Of a stretch of DNA of 7,291 bases, positions 1 to 7,291 are shown piece after piece (positions within the stretch are counted from its first letter, which is position 1; each line of letters starts with the position of its first letter). The notes under the pieces were generated by a model. It was not told the origin of the DNA. It searched no databases and was given only the letters and a program-made list of their open reading frames with translations. Origin of the DNA: Erythrobacter sp. UBA2510 (GTDB lineage Bacteria; Pseudomonadota; Alphaproteobacteria; Sphingomonadales; Sphingomonadaceae); NCBI GenBank assembly GCA_002341345.1, contig DDNW01000072.1:10238-17528 (forward strand), written 5' to 3'. A program made the position numbers and the translations under genes.

Positions 1-1106
1 GCAAGATCGCGCCGACCCCGCCGGTCCCCGCCAACGCTATGCTGCTGGGCGTAGCGGCAGCTGAGCCGATTGCGACGCTGGCTCTCGAACAGGACGATGC
101 CGTGACCGCACTCGATGCGTTTGTGGCGAGCTGCCCGGTCGTCACCACGCGCGAGGATGTGAGCGGCCTGACCGCGCCTGCTGAATGGATTGCGCCATGC
201 GAGGCCGCCGTGACCTGGCCGCGCGCGGTTGCCGCGGACTTCTTCGTGCAGAATTTCGAGGCGGTACGCGTGGGTGACGGCGCGGCCTTCGCCACCGGCT
301 ATTTCGAGCCGGAAATTGCCGGTTCGCGCACCGGGCGGCCCGGTTTCGAGGTGCCGGTTTACGGAATGCCTGCCGATCTTCTCCGTGCATGGCCTGAGGA
401 CACGCCGGAGGCGGAGCGCGTTGGCAATCCGCCGCTTGGCCGGTTCGACGAGAGCGGGGCCTTTGTTTCGTACTTCACGCGCGGACAGATCGAGGACGGC
501 GCGCTCGAAGGCCGTGCACCGGTCATCGCCTGGGCCGCCGACCCGGTCGAGTTCTTCTTCCTGCAGATTCAGGGCTCCGGGAGGCTCTCGACGCCCGAGG
601 GTGAGGTCATCCGTATCGGCTATGCCGGTCAGAACGGCCGCGGCTACACCGCCATCGGCGCGCTGATGCGGCAGCGCGGCCTGCTTGGCGATGGTCCCGG
701 CCAGTACGAACCCAGCATGCAGGGCATCATGGCCTATCTGCGCGAACATCCGGCAGAAGGCGATGCGCTGATGCGCGAAAACGAAAGCTGGGTGTTTTTC
801 CGCGAACTGACTGGCGATGGCCCGCTCGGCTCCATTGGTGTGCCGGTGCGCGGGCAAAGCTCGGTCGCAGTCGATCCGCGTTTCGTGCCCTATGGCGCGC
901 CGGTGTTTCTCACCACCGATCGCGAGGAAGCGCGCGGGTTATGGGTTGCGCAGGATACCGGCGGCGCGATCAAGGGTGCCAACCGCTTCGACACCTTCTG
1001 GGGCGCGGGCGAGCAGGCACGCCAGATTGCTGGCGGGATGAGCACGCGCGGCACCGCGCTGGTGCTGGTGCCGCTCGGCACGTTGGAACGGCTGGGGGTG
1101 AAGTGA
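1..1106 (+). CDS. mltA: Membrane-bound lytic murein transglycosylase A (MltA family), 5' end beyond the window
   Basis: MltA enzymes cleave the MurNAc-GlcNAc bond of peptidoglycan in the periplasm, leaving 1,6-anhydro-muramoyl ends; they serve in wall turnover. Numbering from the first ATG (position 39; 355 residues to the TGA at 1104-1106): the MltA barrel domain shows GYFEP (87-91), FFFLQIQGSGRL (172-183) and GYAGQNGRGYTAIG (194-207). The C-terminal 3D domain has its three namesake aspartates at D279 (VDPRFVPYG), D306 (AQDTGGAIKG) and D318 (RFDTFWG); the catalytic aspartate of the family lies in this domain. The frame stays open to the left edge (reading KIAPTPPVPAN before the ATG), no Shine-Dalgarno precedes position 39, and no full signal peptide is visible. 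The true start and export signal therefore probably lie upstream, and the gene is listed as partial. It overlaps the smr gene by 4 bp, suggesting an operon. Family assignment is firm; start uncertain. Confidence 0.95.
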   Translation, partial: KIAPTPPVPANAMLLGVAAAEPIATLALEQDDAVTALDAFVASCPVVTTREDVSGLTAPAEWIAPCEAAVTWPRAVAADFFVQNFEAVRVGDGAAFATGYFEPEIAGSRTGRPGFEVPVYGMPADLLRAWPEDTPEAERVGNPPLGRFDESGAFVSYFTRGQIEDGALEGRAPVIAWAADPVEFFFLQIQGSGRLSTPEGEVIRIGYAGQNGRGYTAIGALMRQRGLLGDGPGQYEPSMQGIMAYLREHPAEGDALMRENESWVFFRELTGDGPLGSIGVPVRGQSSVAVDPRFVPYGAPVFLTTDREEARGLWVAQDTGGAIKGANRFDTFWGAGEQARQIAGGMSTRGTALVLVPLGTLERLGVK

Positions 1107-1684
1107 AACCGCCCAAGACCCTCCCGCGCGGCCTAAGTCCTGAGGAGGCAGCGCTGTGGGCCAAGCTGGCGCGTAGCGTCACGCCATTAGCAGGCCGCGA
1201 TGTGCGTCCCGTGAGCGAGGTCCCTTCCGCCCCGGTGCCGTCTACTGCGAATATGCCCGTGCCGCGCAAGGTGAAGGGCAGGGTCCCGCCCGCAAGACCT
1301 GCGCCGGTGGTCGCGGCGCCTGCCCCGCCGCCCGGTCCCGGTCTCGATTCGCATTGGGAAAAACGCCTGGGCAAGGGCACGCTATCGCCCGATTTCACGC
1401 TCGACCTGCACGGCCATTCGCTCGATGCGGCGCATCGTCGGCTCGACTGGGGGCTGACGCAGGCCAAGGCCATGGGCGCGCGGGTGGTGCTGGTGGTGAC
1501 GGGCAAGCCACGCCCGGTCGAAGCGGCGGACCGGGCCGAGCGGCGCGGGGCGATCCGCGCCAAGATCCTCGACTGGCTGGCGGCGGGCCCGCATGGCGCG
1601 GACATTGCCGCTATTCGCAATGCGCACCGCAGGCATGGGGGCGAGGGCGCGCTTTACCTGATCCTCAAGCGCAGGAGGGGTTAA
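1103..1684 (+). CDS. Smr-domain protein (stand-alone Smr/MutS2 C-terminal-type)
   Basis: A 193-residue protein starting at GTG 1103, whose last two bases lie in the mltA stop (GTGA overlap), which suggests translational coupling. The GTG was chosen because the N-terminal stretch with LSPEEAALWAKLA (11-23) looks like the start of other alphaproteobacterial Smr proteins and would be lost with the next ATG (codon 51). A proline/alanine-rich linker (about 36-80) leads to the Smr domain: LDLHG (100-104, the DxH pair D101/H103), VTGKPR (132-137) and HGGEGALYLILKR (178-190). Smr domains are nucleases or nucleic-acid-binding modules, known from MutS2 and from SmrB, which cuts mRNA at collided ribosomes; the role of this stand-alone form is not established. 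The usual TGxG signature reads TGKP here, so the second glycine is replaced. It is probably cytoplasmic. Its TAA (1682-1684) interlocks with the stop of the convergent gene. Confidence 0.93.
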   Translation: MKPPKTLPRGLSPEEAALWAKLARSVTPLAGRDVRPVSEVPSAPVPSTANMPVPRKVKGRVPPARPAPVVAAPAPPPGPGLDSHWEKRLGKGTLSPDFTLDLHGHSLDAAHRRLDWGLTQAKAMGARVVLVVTGKPRPVEAADRAERRGAIRAKILDWLAAGPHGADIAAIRNAHRRHGGEGALYLILKRRRG

Positions 1685-2112
1685 ACCCCGCAATTCCTGG
1701 TGCAGACGGTCGGCAAATAGGGGTTGAGCTTTCCGCTGACCTTGATCGTGCGGCCATTACCCAGACGATAGACCGCCGCATCGCTGCCCGCGAGCGAGTC
1801 CACGCCCGAGGCGACGTAGAGCGGCGTGGGCCGCGTCCAGTCGCTCGCCCGGAAGCCGCCACCCGTCGGGCTGCCACCACCACGGAAGGTGCCCGCGCCG
1901 GCGCTGCCGCGGTTGGCCGCGTTCGCCGCATTGGCTGCATTGCCGATGCTGCCGCGTACTGCATTGCCGAGCGAGCGCGATGCCGCGCCGGTCGACTGGC
2001 CGGTGCCGCCAAGGATGATCGCGCTTTCCGCTGCATCCTGTGCCAGCGCCGGATGGCTAGCCACGGCGGTGACCAGGCCTGCGCCAATGGTGAGAAGATG
2101 TTGTGCTTTCAT
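1681..2112 (-). CDS. Small exported protein of unknown function with an Asn-Ala-Ala repeat
   Basis: A 143-residue protein I do not recognise. ATG 2112 was chosen over an upstream TTG (2127) because GGGGAGG lies about 6 bases before it and because it begins a good signal peptide: K3, a hydrophobic stretch LLTIGAGLVTAVA (6-18) and an ALA-Q cleavage site after residue 24. The mature part is low-complexity in its first half: Gly/Ser/Ala-rich, with the repeat NAANAANAAN at 58-67 and a GGG/TGGG stretch near 78-86. It ends in a more ordinary segment, DWTRPTPLYVASGVDSL (91-107), then LGNGRTIKVSGKLNPYLP (117-134) and a terminal CTRNC (137-141) that could form a small disulfide loop. It lies downstream of katG on the same strand but behind a terminator, so it is probably transcribed separately. 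No lipobox or transmembrane anchor is visible after the signal. It is likely periplasmic or secreted. Confidence 0.8.
   Translation of the reverse strand: MKAQHLLTIGAGLVTAVASHPALAQDAAESAIILGGTGQSTGAASRSLGNAVRGSIGNAANAANAANRGSAGAGTFRGGGSPTGGGFRASDWTRPTPLYVASGVDSLAGSDAAVYRLGNGRTIKVSGKLNPYLPTVCTRNCGV
1912..1941 (-). repeat. Three imperfect 9-nt tandem units encoding Asn-Ala-Ala
   Basis: On the coding (minus) strand the units read AATGCAGCC, AATGCGGCG and AACGCGGCC, followed by a further AAC, inside the small exported protein (residues 58-67). The units differ mostly at third codon positions, so the peptide repeat is better kept than the DNA repeat. Confidence 0.7.
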
Positions 2113-2229
2113 GGTCCGCCTCCCCAAGGCTGGAACGTGCTACCCCTGCAGAGGCTCGATCCTGCGCCCCGATGCGCTTTATTGCAAGCCGCGCGGGCCA
2201 CTATGCCTGCATTGCGCCATTCCGGCACG

Positions 2230-2261
2230 AAAAGGCCCCCGACATCACTGCCGGGGGCCTT
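2230..2261 (-). terminator. Intrinsic terminator of katG
   Basis: A perfect 10-bp stem, AAGGCCCCCG (2232-2241) pairing with CGGGGGCCTT (2252-2261), encloses a 10-nt loop. Read on the minus strand the stem is followed by TTTT (2233-2230) then C. It begins 26 bases after the katG stop. On the plus strand no T-run follows, so it acts mainly for katG. Confidence 0.85.
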
Positions 2262-2271
2262 GCGTTCCCTC

Positions 2272-2285
2272 CCTGACCGGTCAGG
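2272..2285. repeat. 14-bp perfect palindrome just after the katG stop
   Basis: CCTGACCGGTCAGG equals its own reverse complement and lies between the katG stop codon (2287-2289) and the terminator. It has no loop, so it is not a useful RNA hairpin alone; it could be a protein site or chance. A perfect 14-mer palindrome is expected roughly once in 16 kb of random sequence. Confidence 0.45.
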
Positions 2286-2286
2286 C

Positions 2287-4530
<2,244 letters not shown>

Positions 4531-4565
4531 TCAGGGGGTGTCGATGAGAGGAGAATGGCGCTTTG

Positions 4566-4624
4566 CAATTGATCCGTCCAATCGATTAGTTGTTATTTAT
4601 TGATCGAATTTGACGGATTAAATG
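4566..4624. repeat. Large imperfect inverted repeat, likely operator or stem-loop
   Basis: The core arms are ATCCGTCCAATCGAT (4572-4586) and ATCGAATTTGACGGAT (4603-4618), complementary except for one mismatch and one extra base, around a 16-base AT-rich centre (4587-4602). The symmetry continues outward to C4566 and G4624, giving about 18 matches in 21-22 positions per arm. It lies about 100 bp upstream of the katG start and 145 bp upstream of the plus-strand gene. The size would suit a dimer-of-dimers regulator such as a LysR-type protein; which protein binds is not visible. Confidence 0.7.
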
Positions 4625-4653
4625 CGGCAGTTTCGGTTCGGGTGAATGTGCGC

Positions 4654-4755
4654 ATGACCGACCGGATCCAGGCCGCGCTCACGGCTGAAAAATACTCCGG
4701 ATTATCGATTGCAAACGAGGACTTGCCAGCTATCCTCCACAGCCGGGGCAAATAG
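4654..4755 (+). CDS. Possible 33-residue small ORF upstream of the four-cysteine gene
   Basis: ATG 4654 to TAG 4753-4755 reads MTDRIQAALTAEKYSG then LSIANEDLPAILHSRGK. A weak Shine-Dalgarno-like GGGTGA (4640-4645) lies 8 bases before the ATG; in-frame GTG codons at 4642 and 4648 are alternatives, and the frame is open back to a stop at 4570. About two thirds of its codons end in G or C, less biased than the main genes. Its stop is 13 bases before the next start, as in an operon. It overlaps the promoter candidate at 4709-4736; if that promoter is used, this ORF would be mostly untranscribed. It may be a real small protein, a gene remnant or chance. No family is recognised. Confidence 0.25.
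   Translation: MTDRIQAALTAEKYSGLSIANEDLPAILHSRGK
4709..4736 (+). promoter_or_regulatory. Candidate sigma-70-type promoter for the four-cysteine protein gene
   Basis: TTGCAA (4709-4714) and TATCCT (4731-4736) each match four of six consensus positions and are 16 bp apart. Transcription would begin near 4743, giving a 5' leader of about 26 bases that contains the AGGGGA ribosome-binding site of the 4769 gene. Read by eye only. Confidence 0.35.
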
Positions 4756-4768
4756 TCAGGGGAATTCA

Positions 4769-5281
4769 ATGTTGCAGTCGTTGCGCCTGTCCGTCGGGAT
4801 CGTCTCGCTGTTCGCCGTGTCTGCGGCGAGCGCGCAGGAAACGGTGGAGGGGAGCTTCGCCCAGCCTAGTTTCTGCGAGCGGATGGCCGAGGAGCTTGGT
4901 CTGAAGCCGACGATCGACCCCAAATATTATGACGGCAGACCCACCTGGCGGATCAACAAGCTGGGCGGGATTGGCACGTTCCTGTTTGGCGGACGGGCCT
5001 ATCTTTCGATGGGGGTGGGCACCGACTTTGCCTATGGCCCGGAAGACTTCCAGCGCCTCAATCAGGCGTGCAAGATGAAGGACCGCACCTACACCTGCCT
5101 CGTCGCTGCGCCGGACTATATCCAGATCGGGGTCAACGACCAGCAGGCCCGGTTCGACCCTGAAGAGGGCGAAGCGGCTGAGGTCGTGATCCAGAAGGCC
5201 TCGGTGATCTGCCGCGATGGCTGGCCCGAGGGGATGACCCCGCCTGCACCCAAAGAGGAAGGGGTCGGCGAGGAAACCTGA
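4769..5281 (+). CDS. Exported four-cysteine protein of unknown function
   Basis: A 170-residue protein I do not recognise. ATG 4769 is preceded by AGGGGA with a 5-base gap and begins a clear signal peptide: R6, hydrophobic SVGIVSLFAVSAA (8-20), cleavage after ASA (22) before QETVEG. The mature protein of about 148 residues has four cysteines (C36, C101, C110, C148), an even number consistent with two disulfides in an oxidising periplasm. Visible segments are FCERMAEELGLKP (35-47), a glycine-rich LGGIGTFLFGGRAYLSMGVG (65-84), and FQRLNQACKMKDRTYTC (94-110) followed by LVAAPDYIQIGV (111-122). The C-terminus (about 151-170) is Pro/Glu-rich and probably disordered. No CxxC thioredoxin motif, lipobox or metal-site pattern is evident. 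It is divergent from katG and convergent with ahpF (21-bp gap), so it lies wholly inside the peroxide-defence block. A role in oxidative stress is only a guess from position. Confidence 0.85.
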   Translation: MLQSLRLSVGIVSLFAVSAASAQETVEGSFAQPSFCERMAEELGLKPTIDPKYYDGRPTWRINKLGGIGTFLFGGRAYLSMGVGTDFAYGPEDFQRLNQACKMKDRTYTCLVAAPDYIQIGVNDQQARFDPEEGEAAEVVIQKASVICRDGWPEGMTPPAPKEEGVGEET

Positions 5282-5302
5282 CCCGCCCCTTGCGCAGGTT
5301 GG

Positions 5303-6895
5303 TTATTCGGCCGCCTGTGCCAGCTCTGCCGGAGCGGCATTGCGGATCAGGTAATCGAAGGCCGACAGCGCCGCCTTCGAGCCTTCGCCCATCGCGACTA
5401 TGATCTGCTTGTAAGGCACGGTGGTGCAGTCGCCCGCCGCGAAGATGCCCGGAAGGTTGGTTGCCGCCTTGTGGTCGATCGCGATCTCGCCGAATTTCGA
5501 CAGTTCGAGGCCGCTGTCCTTCAGCCATTCGGTGTTGGGGACGAGTCCGATCTGGACGAACACGCCCTCCAGCTCGACGCGGTGCTCTTCCTCGGTGGCG
5601 CGGTCCTTGTAGACCAGCCCGTTCACCTTGCTGCCGTCGCCGGTGACCTCGGTGGTCTGGGCATTCAACAGGATGTCGACATTGGTCATCGAGCGCAGCT
5701 TGTCCTGCAGCACCTGATCGGCGCGCAGCTTGGTATCGAATTCCACCAGCGTGACGTGGCCGACGATGCCGGCCAGGTCGATCGCCGCCTCGACGCCCGA
5801 ATTGCCGCCGCCGATCACCGCCACGCGCTTGCCCTTGAACAGCGGGCCGTCGCAATGCGGACAATATGCCACGCCCTTGTTGCGGTATTCCTGCTCGCCC
5901 GGCACGCCGAGGTTCCGCCAGCGCGCGCCGGTAGCGAGGATCACGCTGCGCGCCTTCAGCTCGGCACCATTTTCCAGCGTCAGCGTGTGATAGCCACCCG
6001 GTTGCGACGCAGGCACAAGCTTCGCCGCCGTAGCGAGGTTCATGACGTCGATATCGTATTCGCCGACATGCGCCTCTAGCTGCGCGGCCAGTTTCGGCCC
6101 TTCGGTATAGGGGACAGAGATAAAGTTCTCGATCCCCATCGTGTCGAGCACCTGCCCGCCGAACCGTTCGGCAGCGATGCCGGTCGAGAAGCCCTTGCGC
6201 GCTGTATAGATGCTCGCCGCTGCACCGGCGGGGCCACCGCCAACCACCAGCACTTCGAACGGGGCCTTGTCAGCCATCTTCGCCGCCGCACGGGCGGAGG
6301 CGCCGGTGTCGATCTTGGCGAGCAGTTCCTCGACGCTCATCTTGCCGCTGGCGAACATCTCGCCGTTGAGGAAGGTCGCAGGCACGGCCATGACGCCGCG
6401 TTCCTCGACCTCGGCCTGGAAAGTCCCGCCTTCGATCAGCGTCGCGGTGATGCGCGGGTTGTAAAGCGCCATCAGCGTCAGTGCCTGCACCACGTCCGGG
6501 CAGTTGTGACACGATAGCGAGAAATACATCTCGAACGCGAAGTCGCCTTCCAGCGCCGCGATCTGTTCGAGCGTATCTGCCTCGACCCTGGGCGGGTGGC
6601 CGCCGGCCCATAGCAAAGCGAGCACGAGACTGGTGAATTCGTGGCCCATCGGCAGGCCCGCAAAACGCACCCACTTTTCCGCGTCCGAGGCGCGGCGGAT
6701 GATGAAGCTGGGCCGCCTCGCATCGTCGCCGTCGAAGCTGGCGCTGACGAAATCGTGCAGCGCGGCAATCTCCTCGAGCAGTTCGCGCGTCTGGCGCGAT
6801 TTCTCGTCATCGCCAAGTGACGCGACGAGCTCGATCGGCTCGCGCAAATTGGCGAGGTACTGCTTGAGTTGCGCGGTCATCGTGGCGTCGAGCAT
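5303..6895 (-). CDS. ahpF: Alkyl hydroperoxide reductase subunit F (AhpF)
   Basis: A 530-residue flavoprotein that passes electrons from NADH through FAD and two disulfide centres to AhpC in the cytoplasm. Domains in order: an N-terminal double thioredoxin-like domain with redox CHNC (C129/C132) in [14 protein letters not shown]; an FAD-binding GGGPAG (219-224); the thioredoxin-reductase-like disulfide CPHC (C345/C348); an NAD-binding GGGNSG (362-367); and the FAD-closing [15 protein letters not shown] (483-497). All centres are present, and the cysteine numbers equal those I recall for the E. coli protein. The C-terminus is about 8 residues longer and alanine-rich ([12 protein letters not shown]). 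The MLDATM start at 6895 agrees with the E. coli N-terminus, and TGGAG lies about 7 bases upstream. It follows ahpC on the same strand after a 165-bp spacer with stem-loops, so expression probably depends on read-through from ahpC. Confidence 0.98.
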   Translation of the reverse strand: MLDATMTAQLKQYLANLREPIELVASLGDDEKSRQTRELLEEIAALHDFVSASFDGDDARRPSFIIRRASDAEKWVRFAGLPMGHEFTSLVLALLWAGGHPPRVEADTLEQIAALEGDFAFEMYFSLSCHNCPDVVQALTLMALYNPRITATLIEGGTFQAEVEERGVMAVPATFLNGEMFASGKMSVEELLAKIDTGASARAAAKMADKAPFEVLVVGGGPAGAAASIYTARKGFSTGIAAERFGGQVLDTMGIENFISVPYTEGPKLAAQLEAHVGEYDIDVMNLATAAKLVPASQPGGYHTLTLENGAELKARSVILATGARWRNLGVPGEQEYRNKGVAYCPHCDGPLFKGKRVAVIGGGNSGVEAAIDLAGIVGHVTLVEFDTKLRADQVLQDKLRSMTNVDILLNAQTTEVTGDGSKVNGLVYKDRATEEEHRVELEGVFVQIGLVPNTEWLKDSGLELSKFGEIAIDHKAATNLPGIFAAGDCTTVPYKQIIVAMGEGSKAALSAFDYLIRNAAPAELAQAAE

Positions 6896-6926
6896 GGGAG
6901 GGCTCCAGCTTGAAACAGGGAGGGTA

Positions 6927-6969
6927 AAGGCCCGGGGCGTAAGGGAGGGGGAGGGGCGCCCCGGGCCTT
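6927..6969 (-). terminator. Strong stem-loop between ahpC and ahpF, probable leaky terminator
   Basis: A perfect 13-bp GC-rich stem, AAGGCCCGGGGCG (6927-6939) with CGCCCCGGGCCTT (6957-6969), encloses a 17-base loop. On the minus strand the stem is followed by TTT with A then C, a short T-run. It ends 31 bases before the ahpF start, too little space for a separate ahpF promoter. It therefore probably reduces, rather than abolishes, ahpF transcription relative to ahpC, or protects the 3' end of an ahpC transcript. Confidence 0.75.
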
Positions 6970-6976
6970 CGTGCGA

Positions 6977-7004
6977 CCCGACCGCTTGTTGGAAAGCGTT
7001 CGGG
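6977..7004 (-). repeat. Second stem-loop in the ahpC-ahpF spacer
   Basis: CCCGACCGCTT (6977-6987) pairs with AAGCGTTCGGG (6994-7004) at 10 of 11 positions (mismatch C6982/T6999) around a 6-base loop. No T-run follows on either strand, so it is a transcript structure rather than a classic terminator. Confidence 0.6.
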
Positions 7005-7007
7005 CTG

Positions 7008-7037
7008 TCGGGGCCGCCTATGGGGTGCGGCCCGCGA
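7008..7037 (-). repeat. First stem-loop after ahpC
   Basis: GGGCCGC (7011-7017) pairs perfectly with GCGGCCC (7027-7033) around a 9-base loop. The stem extends by TCG (7008-7010) with CGA (7035-7037) across one bulged G (7034). It begins 23 bases after the ahpC stop on the minus strand and has no T-run. Confidence 0.6.
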
Positions 7038-7060
7038 CGGGCAGGTTGGTCAGGTCAGGC

Positions 7061-7291
7061 TCAGATCTTGCCGACCAGGTCGAGCGAGGGTGCCAGCGTC
7101 TCCGAACCTTCTTCCCACGCGGCCGGGCAGACCTGGCCGGGGTTGTTGCGGACATACTGGGCGGCCTTGATCTTGCGGGTCAGTTCGTTGGCATTGCGGC
7201 CCACGCCTTCGCAGGTAATCTCCATGATCTGGATCACGCCGTCCGGATCGACCACGAAGGTCGCGCGGTCGGCCAGGCCCATTTCTTCACG
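7061..7291 (-). CDS. ahpC: Alkyl hydroperoxide reductase subunit C (AhpC, typical 2-Cys peroxiredoxin), 3' part only
   Basis: The last 76 codons and TGA (7063-7061) of a peroxiredoxin that reduces hydrogen peroxide and organic hydroperoxides in the cytoplasm and is itself reduced by AhpF. The visible part reads [18 protein letters not shown], then a segment with [21 protein letters not shown], and ends [15 protein letters not shown], nearly the textbook C-terminus of enterobacterial AhpC. The resolving cysteine is seen in GQVCPAAW. The peroxidatic cysteine, start codon and promoter lie beyond the right edge. The C-terminal tail after the resolving cysteine, typical of peroxide-sensitive AhpC, is present. 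It is upstream of ahpF on the same strand. Confidence 0.97.
   Translation of the reverse strand, partial: REEMGLADRATFVVDPDGVIQIMEITCEGVGRNANELTRKIKAAQYVRNNPGQVCPAAWEEGSETLAPSLDLVGKI

Noticed and set aside
1684..1725. AACCCC/GGGGTT inverted repeat just after the smr stop as a terminator
   Set aside because: Six pairs across a 30-base loop inside the coding sequence of the convergent gene; easily chance.
2182..2210. Promoter for the small exported protein (TTGCAA at 2187-2182 on the minus strand)
   Set aside because: The hexamer 17 bp downstream matches only three of six -10 positions, so it is not supportable by eye.
4555..4572. A five-codon leader peptide (MALCN) before the dyad, suggesting attenuation
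   Set aside because: The purine-rich GAGAGGAG is only about one base from the ATG, too close to act as a Shine-Dalgarno, and no T-run follows the dyad.
4603..4640. TTGACG (4610-4615) as a -35 for the plus-strand gene
   Set aside because: No acceptable -10 lies 16-18 bp downstream, and the hexamer is part of the dyad arm.
5275..5300. AACCTG/CAGGTT hairpin between the convergent four-cysteine gene and ahpF
   Set aside because: Only 6 bp with a 14-base loop and no T-run on either strand; too weak to call a terminator.
5133..6079. Long open frames overlapping ahpF on both strands (minus 5133-5864, plus 5471-6079)
   Set aside because: AhpF is intact with all motifs in one frame; these are compositional shadows, rich in Arg/Gly or lacking any recognisable pattern.

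Overview
The window comes from a high-GC bacterial chromosome with strong GC3 bias. Gene order and protein character point to an alphaproteobacterium, most likely a sphingomonad such as an Erythrobacteraceae member. This placement is inferred from an mltA-smr pair followed by katG and ahpCF and from remembered protein resemblance; no search was run.

Layout. Positions 1-1684 (+) carry a cell-wall and nucleic-acid pair: an MltA-type lytic transglycosylase, cut off at its 5' end by the window edge, and a stand-alone Smr-domain protein whose GTG start overlaps the mltA stop. Positions 1681-2112 (-) encode a small exported protein of unknown function; its stop codon interlocks with the smr stop in the tetranucleotide TTAA. 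Positions 2287-4467 (-) are a complete catalase-peroxidase (katG) with a clear intrinsic terminator at 2230-2261. Positions 4468-4768 are a divergent control region with a large imperfect dyad (4566-4624), a candidate promoter and a possible 33-codon ORF. Positions 4769-5281 (+) encode an exported 170-residue protein with four cysteines and no recognised family. Positions 5303-6895 (-) are a complete ahpF, and 7061-7291 (-) is the 3' end of ahpC, which runs off the right edge.

How the genes fit together. KatG removes high hydrogen peroxide. AhpC, with its reductase AhpF, removes low peroxide and organic hydroperoxides. The right two thirds of the window is therefore a peroxide-defence block. 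In many proteobacteria these genes form the core OxyR regulon, but no oxyR gene lies in the window. The two unknown exported proteins sit within or beside this block, and the four-cysteine protein shares its upstream region with katG.

Most worth a second look: the 59-bp dyad between katG and the four-cysteine gene; the 165-bp ahpC-ahpF spacer, which can fold into three consecutive stem-loops, the last having a G-quadruplex-capable loop on the template strand; and the four-cysteine protein as a possible new member of the peroxide response. I see no mobile element, CRISPR array, tRNA or rRNA, and no convincing sign of a wholly novel multi-gene system.
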